Assembly (NCBI GenBank): GCA_036924085.1
Contig: JAVGWX010000011.1
Location: 35,152,386 to 35,216,385, forward strand
Length of the DNA stretch: 64,000 bases
Direction of reading: 5' to 3'
From: Ariolimax columbianus
Lineage: Eukaryota; Mollusca; Gastropoda; Stylommatophora; Arionidae
Position numbers and translations under genes: made by a program. Every line of letters begins with the position of its first letter. The first letter of the stretch is position 1. Shown here in pieces: positions 55,765 to 64,000 of this stretch. Below the pieces are notes generated by a model, which was not told where the DNA came from, made no database searches, and worked only from the letters and a program-made list of their open reading frames with translations.

Positions 55765-55930
55765 TTTTTCACGTGGATTTTCTAGTATTTCCCAGAATCC
55801 CTGGGTAGTAGAAATCGGTTGCCCATGTGCAGTGCGCGCATGTTAAAAATCCCTCGGCATTTGGAAATCGAAAAGAGTAGCCTTAACAGGCACTGCCAGT
55901 GCAAAATTCAAAATTATGTTAAAAATCTAC
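55765..55930 (+). mobile_element. SINE-2 body fragment
   Basis: It has TTCACGTGGATTTTCTAGTA, GTTAAAAATCCCTCGGCATT and GGAAATCGAAAAGAGTAG, matching the SINE-2 body. The tRNA-like head is missing and repeat R8 precedes it. Confidence 0.7.
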
Positions 55931-56084
55931 TCAATCTATTTCGGGATCCTCGCTGTTGTTCTGGAGTTCATGCATTGTGCTGAGATTCTACAAAATTATG
56001 GAGAAGAACAGAGCACATATGGATTAAACCGTTTTTATGCAATGATATTTTTCTTCTTCTTCTACGTTCATTCTCAATCTCCCT

Positions 56085-56185
56085 CTACCAAGCCATGAAC
56101 AGGGCTTTGCAAGTAGCAATATGTAGTCCGGAGAACAGAATGCGTTGTCGCTAGTTTACAGTTTGACTGTGATATTTGTACCTTT
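56085..56185 (-). mobile_element. SINE-6 fragment
   Basis: It contains the reverse complement of CTGTTCATGGCTTGGT and of the GTAAACTAGCGACAACGC region. Confidence 0.5.
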
Positions 56186-56297
56186 GGTTCTGACACATCC
56201 GTCTTCGGCAGAGTAATGATGTTAATTCTTCGACTAAACTAAACTAACTAAACTTAAATAAAACCCCCCAAAAATATGAGCCTCAGTATACACTTAC

Positions 56298-56507
56298 TCT
56301 TCTCTTGAGTTTTTCCTTCAACAAGTCTTTCTTTCCATCTGCTTGTTTGCTGGAGTCTCTTTCTTCTTCTTCTGTTGATTCATAAGTTTTACGCAGGGCT
56401 GCAGTGAGTCTTGAGCAGGATCTTCGCTGGCGCTCATAGCAGTTGGGATGGCAATAGTTTTGGTGTGTACAGATGAAGTTTGACAGATTGGCTAGCTGCA
56501 CCACAAC
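56298..56507 (-). CDS. UNC80: UNC80 exon (most 5' exon seen), 70 codons
   Basis: This is the first recognised exon of a split gene on the minus strand. The acceptor is the TATATAG before base 56507 and the donor is GTAAGTG just below 56298. The exon is 210 nt and stays open in one frame. It encodes a Cys/His-rich stretch containing CTHQNYCHPNCYERQ, then an acidic run (STEEEERD), then a basic end (KEKLKRR). It joins in phase 0 to the exon at 52064-52243. UNC80 is the large cytoplasmic scaffold linking UNC79 to the NALCN sodium-leak channel in neurons. The family call rests mainly on the downstream exons; this exon alone is weaker evidence. The exon before it was not found between here and base 64000. 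Confidence 0.75.
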
Positions 56508-56559
56508 CTATATAGTCAATAGAGAAAGTTAGCTAGATAGATATTAGATTGTCAGTCTA

Positions 56560-57545
56560 CTCAATCTTTCTTTCCCAACATTTCTATTTCTCTCTTCAGC
56601 TAAGACAGATACATAGTCTCTAATATTTCGTATCACTCTCCCTTCTTTCTTTAGCTTAGGCAGACAAAGGCCATCTTACTTCATCTCAAATTTTTTCCCA
56701 CTGGCTAAGGCAGAAATATTCTGTTTCTCACTCTTATTTCTCTCTAGCTCAAGTAGACAAAGTTTATCTTATTTTGTCTCATATCTCACTCTTTCTCCAG
56801 CTGAGGCATCCTAAATCTGTCTTACATCTCAGGCTCTCTCCAACTCAGGCAGACACTGACTGTTTTGTTCTACCTCACTCTTTTACTAGCCCTGACAGAC
56901 AAAGACTTCTTTATCTCACATCTTATTATCTTTTCAGCTCAGGCAAAGTCTGTCTTATTTTATTTTCCCTTAAGCTCAGGCAGACAAAGTCTGTCTTGTT
57001 TTATCTCAACTCTCATTCTCCCTTCAGCTCAGGTAGACAAACTCTGCCTTATTTTATCTCACCTCATTCTTTCTTCAGGCTCAGGTAGACAAAGTCTATC
57101 TTGTTTTAGCTCACATCTTATTCTCCCTTCAGCTCAGGTAGACAAAGTCTGAATTATTTTATCTCATATCTCAGCCTCCCTTCAGTTCAGGCAGACATAC
57201 TTTTTATTTTATCTCACATCTCATTCTCCATCCAACAAAAACAGACAAGATGTTGTATTTAATGTAGCTTATTTTTTCTTCTCCTTCCTGCTCAGACAGA
57301 CAAAGAATATCTTATTCTAAATCTCCCTCTAGCTTTGGCAGCCAAATACTGTCTTATTCTCTATCTCTCTCTTAATAACTTAGGCAGACAAAGACTCTTA
57401 ACATATTTTAGCTCTCTCTTCCTCTCTCCAGTTCAGACAGACAAAGACTTATTCTAGCTCTCTCTCTCTCTCTCTCTCTCTAGTTCAGGTAGACAAAGAC
57501 TCTTACCTAGCTCACTATCTCTAGTTCAGTAGACAAAAAAATTTA
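56560..57545 (+). repeat. Degenerate tandem repeat, roughly 55-65-bp unit
   Basis: About 16 irregular units share AGCTCAGGCAGACAAAGTCT and TCTTATTTTATCTCACATCT. It lies immediately upstream of the first UNC80 exon seen (56507). On the minus strand it is purine-rich. Confidence 0.8.
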
Positions 57546-57599
57546 TAATTTTATCTCCAGTTAGTATTAATGAAGGTGAATAATAAATTATTTTAATTA

Positions 57600-58450
57600 C
57601 CAAATACAGTGAAATGCTATTCTCTAAAGTTGTTCTTACAAAAGCAGTACCCACATTATATGCACAACCTAACATTTTTAACTAGTAAGAAAAACCCAGC
57701 AGATTCATGGAACTGTTTATCAAATATTACAATGAAGGTCAGAACAAGGCAAAAGAGTGAATTCAGTGTTACTGAATGGACAATTTTAGCAGATCAGCGT
57801 CAGTTGGTAGCTGAATGAACAAAACCAGAAAAGTCTTCACTAGCTTAACTCCTATTATCCGAGACCCCACCACAGAGAAGCTATTTCCGTTGTCTCTGTT
57901 ATCCGATGCTCCCATTGAGAAACCAGACAACCATTGTCTCTTTAACTCATTCACTCCCAAATATTTTGGACCTCTGGACACAATTTTTTCCTTATGTAAA
58001 ACTCAAACACAGCATCAGTTAGTTGTGATCTATTTATCGTTAATAAAAGTTCCCCGAAACAACACATATTATATACAAAACTTTTCAAAATTGTGACCAG
58101 AATATAATGGAATACATATATTTTACAAATGGAGGTGATCATTTGTGTTTGAGAGATTATAGTTGCTTAATTGTTTGTTATTTTTTAGAATTATGAAATT
58201 TTTATTTTACTCTGATCAACACATTATTCAGCTCTAAACCAATTCACAAATTACGTAATGACTTTCTATTGACGGTAATTCACAAGCGATAATGTTCTGA
58301 AAGGTACACCTAATTTGGTGTACTTTTTTTCACAGTATTTATATTTTACTGAAGGCGCATGAAGTTGAAAACGTGCTAAAAAATAAAAGCCACATCAACA
58401 TGAACGAGTGTTTACAATTTACAGAAAGAATATTTCTGCTGTATTCAACA
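57600..58450. other. No gene seen
   Basis: AT-rich sequence upstream of the first exon seen and of the LINE-A tail at 58455. Short frames lack family motifs. Confidence 0.35.
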
Positions 58451-58454
58451 TATA

Positions 58455-59800
58455 ACTTAACTTAACGTCTTTATACTGGTTTAGAAGACCCTGCAGAGTC
58501 TGTATACAACCAGTTACATTTACATCACCTTGCTCTAAAAGCTATGTGCATCCAGTTTATTCTTAAATGCATTAACTGTCCTTGCCTTCACTACCTCCTC
58601 TGGCAATGCATTCCAAGCAGACACCACTCTCTGACTAAAAAAATATTTCCTAATATCTAATCTGGACCTCTCTTTAGTCAGCTTGTAGCTATGCCCTCGT
58701 GTTATTGTGGGTTGCTGTATTTTTAAAAAACTTGTTATAGTCTAATTTATCCATTCCTCTGATCATCTTATAAACCTGTATTAAGTCACCACGAATTCTT
58801 CTCTCTTCGAGACACTGTAGGCCGGTTTTTCTGAGTCGTTCCTCATAACTGTAATTCTGGAATCCCACTATCATCTTTGTCGCTCTTTTTTGTATTCTTT
58901 CCAGCATGTTTATATCCCCTCTATGATAAGGACTCCACACCTGTACACAGTACTCCAATCTAGGTCTAACTAAAGCTTTATACAGTTTGATGATCGCTTC
59001 CTTGCTCCTATGTTTAATATTTCTTTTTATCATACCTAACATTGCATTTGCCTTTTTCACTGCTACCTGAACTCACCTTTCCTGTATGATCTATTATAAC
59101 CCCTAGGTCCCTTTCCTTATCAATCTTTCTAATATTGTTTTCTCCCATTCTGTAATTATGTTCCATATTGGATCTACCCATGTGGATGACTGTACATTTA
59201 TCTACATTAAACTCCATTTGCCAGCTTACAGACCATTCTCAAATTTTATCTAAATCCGACATCAATATATCCACTTCCGCTTTAGATGAGACACTACTGC
59301 ATAGTTTTGTGTCATCAGCAAATTTTGCAATAATGGATCCCATATCAATGTCCAAATCATTTATATATATCAAGAACAAAATTGGTCCCAAAACCGAGCC
59401 CTGTGGCACACCACTTTTCACTTCACACCACTCAGAGTACTCCTTATTTATGCCCCCCCTCTGCCTTCTTCCCGTTAACCAATTTTCAATCCAATTGGCA
59501 ACTTCCCCACCTATTCCATGTGATTTTAACTTTCGAAATAATCTTTGATGAGGTACTCTATCAAAGGCCTTTGCAAAGTCTAGATAAATAACCTCCTCCA
59601 TGAATTCTAATAGATTTGTTAAGCATGATCTCCCTCTAGTAAACCCATGCTGACTATAATTAGATTAAATTTGTCTAAATGCATTACACTGTTTTCTTTG
59701 ATTATTGACTCTAACAATTTACAGACTATGCTCGTTAAACTCACCGGTCTATAATTTACTGGATCTGATTTTTTGCCTTTTTTGAGTAATGGGATCACTC
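58455..59800 (-). mobile_element. LINE-A copy, decayed
   Basis: This is a second long copy of the same LINE with the same 3' tail and C-terminus. It carries LDFAKAFDRVPHQRLF, GVPQGSVLGPILFLIYINDL and FADDTKL. It has an in-frame loss of about 33 nt before motif A and a stop codon where the family has DKIREWS. A further frameshift lies near 59075. It is non-coding today and lies upstream, in gene sense, of the first UNC80 exon seen. Confidence 0.92.
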
Positions 59801-59804
59801 ATAC

Positions 59805-60735
59805 ATTTATATTATGCACACTGGCATGACCGTGCAGGGTCTTGAAACTTTACTGAATTTGTGAACTGTTACTACCATTGTTTGAGAAAAAAGAGGCACC
59901 GTTCCTTCGTCAGTAGATTTAGTTTCACTTTCGACTTAGAACTAAGACTAGAATAAAACAATTTAGCTGAACTAGGAATGGGAAAATATGTGATTTTGTG
60001 AACACAGCTGCAAAAGCCGATATATCAACTTCTTGGTTTTCTAGAAAAAACTGGAAGCCGATGTATTGGCTCTTTTTGTACGGAGTTTCAGACAAATCTG
60101 CTGAATTTTCATCGAATCAAATAAACACTAGACATCTGCGTCCCTATTTCGTGTGTACCTCTATTGAGACCATATTGTTTTAAAATGTATTTGCCGATTT
60201 CTTCTATCGAAATAATTGTCAGTTGTTTTTATAAATATTGAAATGTTTTTTACAAATGATTGCTAGCAAATATTTTCAGTCAAGCAAGCAGTGGCACTTA
60301 TTCATTCATGGATTGTATTGAAAAATTATGATTTGGTTATAGTTCTGATAGTTGGTATTACAAAACAATAACAAGACACACATAAAACTTTCCTAACTTC
60401 TGTGAAAATGGATATTCTCTATAATAATCCAGATTTTTTAAGTTTTTGTGTTCCTGAAGGATTTAAATATATTATTGTAAGTACAATATTTTTTTGTTCT
60501 GTCTTGTAAATTTACATTTGTTCTATTCCAATCTTGAAATATATTTCATACTTATTTGTAACTGTTTATATGTTTAACTATGTTCATATAATAGGTCTTT
60601 CATGTCTGCATATTTTGCCATATAACACTTTAGGTTATCCTTATAAATACATTTTTTTTAGCGCGTATACTAAAAGTTAATGAATGACATTTGTAAGTCA
60701 TCACCAAAATAAGAATTCACAAGAGCTGCGTGCTT
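59805..60735. other. AT-rich, nothing recognised
   Basis: Between the decayed LINE-A copy and the RTE-like LINE. No exon of UNC80 found here. Confidence 0.35.
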
Positions 60736-60739
60736 TTTG

Positions 60740-61424
60740 TGCTTCTGTATGGCACAGCGTGCTGAGAGTAACGGAAAAAGAAACATTAAAATGATCTTTT
60801 CTCACAACCTGTCTAAGAAACATTCTTGCAATTTTCTGGCCAAATGCCAATCGCAAGCTGCTTGTCCAGAGCAATCAAGAAGAATGAATATCATCAGAAT
60901 CGTTCAATGCTGGAATTAGGCAGGCCATATTCTGAGAAAAAAGCTAGATACCATCATCAGAACTTTTTTGGTGTGGACCCCCGATGGGAGGTGAAAGACA
61001 GGCCAGCCTGAGACAACGTGCCAAAGAACTGTAGAGGCTAAACTGAAAATATTGAATCAGAGATGGGGCACTGTGCAAAGGATGATGGCAGATCGAGTGA
61101 AGTAGAGGGAGTTTGTTGCTGTCCTTAAAGATGCCATCAGGCTTGATGATCGTTGGCCACTCTGTCAGTTGCTGTTCAAGGAACTACGAATAATGTGAAC
61201 ATAGATTAGGCTAGATCAACTGAAGATGAGCAGGACAAGGACCTGAAAATCCAAATTGTCATAACAATGTCTCACTGTGGTTTGGAAGAGGTGTGACTCA
61301 CCAATAGGAGGCAAAATTCTAAGAAAAGATGGGTGGTGCTAATGGCTGAAAACACATAAAGAGCACTGAGAAATAATTATCAACAGTAGATTTCAGGATA
61401 AATATGCATAAAACACGGTAAAAC
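60740..61424 (+). mobile_element. Possible 5' part of the RTE-like LINE
   Basis: Fragments such as EFVAVLKDAIRLDDRWPL can be read on the plus strand with multiple frame changes leading into the clear RT sequence at 61425. It may be the same element or a different repeat. No intact frame exists. Confidence 0.4.
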
Positions 61425-62470
61425 ATCAAAATCTATGGAGAATCATGAAGGAAATGGGGTTTCCTTTGCATATAGTTCATCTCATTGAAACATTATACCA
61501 AGATCAACAAGCCGCTGTCTGAGTATCTGGGCAAACATCAGATTGCTTTGCAGTTCAAAAGGGAGTCTGACAGGGATGTATCCTCTCACCTTATCTGTAC
61601 AACATATATGCGGAATGTATAATGAGAAATGTTTGAGAAGACGAGAACATTGAAAGTTTCGACCCATTTACGATTCCAAGATTCCAGAGTTACGATACGC
61701 AGATGACACAGTGATACTATCAAGAAGTGCAGAAGGGTTAGAGCAGCTACTTTCAGCCATTAATGGACATAGTAAAGATAAAATCCTGTCCATAAACATA
61801 AAAAAACAAAGATAATGACCACTGACAAAACACATTGTCAGCATAAATTTACAGTGGGTGGTGAGGAAATAGATCAGGTCATACATTTTGAATATCTGAG
61901 CTCCAGAATTGACAAAAATGGTGACTGCTCGAAAGAAATCAGAAGAAGACTAGCTATAGCAATGCAGAGACTGAACAGCCTGAAGAAATTATGGCAGAGC
62001 ACCAACAAAATGATAAAAGTAAAAGTCTTGAGAGCCTGTGTTTTTCCTGTGGCAGCTTATGGCTGTGAATCATGGACAATTACCAAAACTTCTAGACAAA
62101 GAATCGAATCCTTCGAGTCAAAATATTACAGAAAGATCCTCAAAATACCCTGGACACAGAAAAAAATAAATGTAGACATTTGGCAATGGTTGAGCATAGA
62201 GGAGAACTGGTTTATCAATTCCATTTTGTCTAGAAAATGCAAATACTTTGGTCACATCAAGAGACACAACGGTCTTGAGAGAATGGTGATGGAAGGTATG
62301 GTGCCAGGCAAAAGAGGAAGGGGTAGACCAAGAAGACGATGGCACCAAGATATCCAGGAATGCCTAGGTATGACTGAGGAGGAGGCTGGAGTTTTGGCAA
62401 GGGAATGAGTTTCTTTCAGACAGATGGCAAGTGACGTTCTACAAAGGACATGCTACATGATGATGATGAT
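61425..62470 (+). mobile_element. RTE-like LINE, RT to C-terminus, decayed
   Basis: The plus strand carries MKEMGFPLHIVHLIETLYQD, QGCILSPYLYNIYAECIMRN (motif B region), and LRYADDTVILSRSAEGL (catalytic YADD). Then a 197-codon open stretch (61815-62405) contains FEYLSSRIDKNGDCSKEIRR, VFPVAAYGCESWTITK, and FGHIKRHNGLERMV with a basic GKRGRGRPRRRW. Several stops and frame changes lie before 61815. The 3' tail is a GAT microsatellite at 62458-62470. This is the usual layout of RTE-type elements. Confidence 0.9.
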
Positions 62471-62504
62471 GAAAACACATTGTTTGTACAATTTAAGATC
62501 TGAA

Positions 62505-62790
62505 ACTGGGGCTGATGATGCGACACAGTGAATGAACTGACAGCAGTTAGTGACTTATAGCTGGCTGCTTGCATCAGGTTGAGCGAACCACAGCTGATTA
62601 AGACCCTATTTTGTCGCCAAGTGGCGGCCCTGGAAACAGGCTGTACTAATGTAGTCTGACTGAGAGAACAGGGATCGCAGTGAATGCAAACTCAGTACTC
62701 AAAAAAGTCAGCTGACATCGGATGTGTTGGGCTGGAAGATGCAGATATTGCAGCCTCACTGTAAACTATGACACAACAAACTTTTCTGGA
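62505..62790 (+). mobile_element. SINE-4
   Basis: A full-length-looking copy: GCTGATGATGCGACACAGTG, TTGTCGCCAAGTGGCGGCCC, GTGTTGGGCTGGAAGATGCA, ending near ACACAACAAACTTTTC. It follows the RTE-like LINE tail by about 35 bp. Confidence 0.75.
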
Positions 62791-62919
62791 CAAATGCCGA
62801 AGATGATAATCTGAAGTTTTCACGAGGAAAGAGCAAATTAGATAGAGAGGAAGCATTAATGGGGTTATGCATAAGATAAATAAATACTGTATGATAAATA
62901 AGGTGTAAATCTGTCAAAG

Positions 62920-63070
62920 ACAGACGTGTCGGACTGAAAAGTGTAAATATCGCAGTCAAGCTGTAAACTAGCGACACAACGCATTTTGTTGACTACATCC
63001 TGCTACTTGCCAAGCCCTGTTCAGGGCTTGGTAGCAGAGATTGAGAACGAACGCAGAAGAAAAAGAAGAT
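62920..63070 (+). mobile_element. SINE-6
   Basis: GTGTCGGACTGAAAAGTGTA, AAGCCCTGTTCAGGGCTTGG (a near-perfect inverted repeat) and GAACGAACGCAGAAGAAAAA. Confidence 0.62.
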
Positions 63071-63484
63071 GTAAATATCAATTTCTTTTAATCAATCAAA
63101 ACCTTTTCAGTATAGGTTTCAACGAATTCACGCCAAGTCATTAAATGTTGACCTCCCTAAATCTTTAGAAATTTTTGCGGCTTAAAGTTTCTAGACAATA
63201 GTGTAGCCAGCCCCATACAATCCTGTCACCTCTTATGACATATCTAGCAGGTTACAGTGTTACTATTTCTTGTTCCTCTTTTCTCTCTCCCCTCAACTCC
63301 CAACTCCCTCTTGATGAAAATACAGATAGGTAAATATGTTTTCAGGGAAAAAAACAACTATTTTAAAATGAAGAAGCAGGTTCCCATTCCAACACCACAA
63401 AGACACGGCTTTCAACATGCCTGGGATGGTTCAGAATTACTAATCTTTTCTCCCCTTTTATACCCGTAATATCAGATGACTACA

Positions 63485-63990
63485 AGGCCGAAGATACAAC
63501 ACATTAAATGAGCTGATAGCAGTCAGTGATTCATAGTTGGCTGCTTGCATCAGGGTCAGTGTCTAGAGCTGACCAAGACCCTACTCTGCCTCATGTTGTC
63601 CGTTCATCAAAAGTGATGAAGACCTTTTCTTTTTTCTTTCAACCAGTCCTTTCAGTTCAGTATTCTGTGAGTCAGGGTTGTGGATGGATGTGGAGATGTC
63701 TGACGAGTCCGATTTGGGATCTATATAATTGCGGGCAGTGAGGGCATAGAAAGTTCGCTTCGCGAAACGGTGATATTTCTTTTTGGATCCCTCGGATGAT
63801 GATGCTGCTCTGCGGAGAGCTGTGTGCCAGATCATAAAGTCAAACACTGGTACTGAAGACAGGCTGCACTAGTGTAGTTGGCCTAAGAGAATAGATATTG
63901 CAATGGGAAGGCAAAACCGATACCCATTAAAACCAGCTGAAACTGAATGTATCGGGTTGAAAGACGCAGGTATCACTGTAAACTACAACA
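63485..63990 (+). mobile_element. SINE-4 split by a LINE 3' end
   Basis: The 5' half (63485-63595) and 3' half (63847-63990) together equal one SINE-4; the LINE fragment at 63596-63846 lies between. Confidence 0.72.
63596..63846 (-). mobile_element. LINE 3' end inserted in a SINE-4 copy
   Basis: This 250-bp insert encodes CPHCPQLYRSQIGLVRHL on the minus strand, a LINE terminal finger. It interrupts SINE-4 between CAAGACCCTACTCTGCCTC and GACAGGCTGCACTAGTGTAG, which are adjacent in all other copies. The same stretch in another frame stays open for 88 codons, but this is incidental. Confidence 0.75.
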
Positions 63991-64000
63991 CCACATCCTT

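Noticed and set aside
63581..63847. An 88-codon host exon on the minus strand
   Set aside because: The segment is a LINE 3' end inserted in a SINE. The informative frame is the zinc-finger one.
1..64000. Bacterial-type operons, ribosome binding sites, riboswitches or attachment sites
   Set aside because: The split gene, SINEs, LINEs and rDNA show this is animal nuclear DNA; none of these features is expected or seen.

Overview
This window is animal nuclear DNA. It contains genes in pieces with GT-AG introns, a eukaryotic 18S/28S rRNA relic, tRNA-derived SINEs, several non-LTR retrotransposon families and a mariner transposon. No operons, bacterial-type genes or CRISPR loci are present. The retrotransposon and SINE mix looks like a lophotrochozoan such as a mollusc, but that is only an inference.

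The only host gene I can reconstruct lies on the minus strand. Seventeen short exons run from 56507 down to 4473. Translated in transcript order they give one open frame of 2,034 nt (678 codons), and every junction has an AG acceptor, a GT donor and compatible codon phase. The protein reads as a central to C-terminal part of UNC80, the large scaffold subunit of the NALCN sodium-leak channel complex. Neither gene end is in the window. The gene's upstream exons should lie beyond base 64000 and its last exons below base 1. One exon (27832-27960) is phase-symmetric and could be a cassette.

Almost everything else is intron filled with repeats. (1) A CR1/jockey-like LINE, here LINE-A, has about ten copies. 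The best is at 39180-40745, and its reverse transcriptase has a single one-base deletion. (2) RNase H-bearing I-type LINE fragments occur at 45500-47067, 7230-7498, 2930-3460, 43270-43650, 8290-9440 and elsewhere. (3) RTE-like LINE fragments occur at 61425-62470, 7500-8100, 25120-26175, 17890-18560, 35880-36420 and elsewhere. (4) There are several SINE families. SINE-2 ends in the same 3' tail as LINE-A. (5) A mariner relic (52428-53973) has terminal inverted repeats, but a LINE endonuclease segment fills its middle. (6) Many minisatellites are present, with units of 19, 33, 36, 42, 48, 60 and about 186 bp.

The intron between the exons at 14604-14702 and 9827-9923 contains a rearranged rDNA fragment. 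It carries the 5' two-thirds of 18S fused to 3'-terminal 28S sequence, with the fusion region partly duplicated, and it retains GC-rich 5' spacer. It has lost conserved bases and is a pseudogene.

I did not find a convincing new functional system. The most unusual items are the chimeric rDNA relic, a 19-bp tandem expansion inside a SINE tRNA-like head, the mariner/LINE composite, four clear nested insertions, and the possible cassette exon of UNC80.
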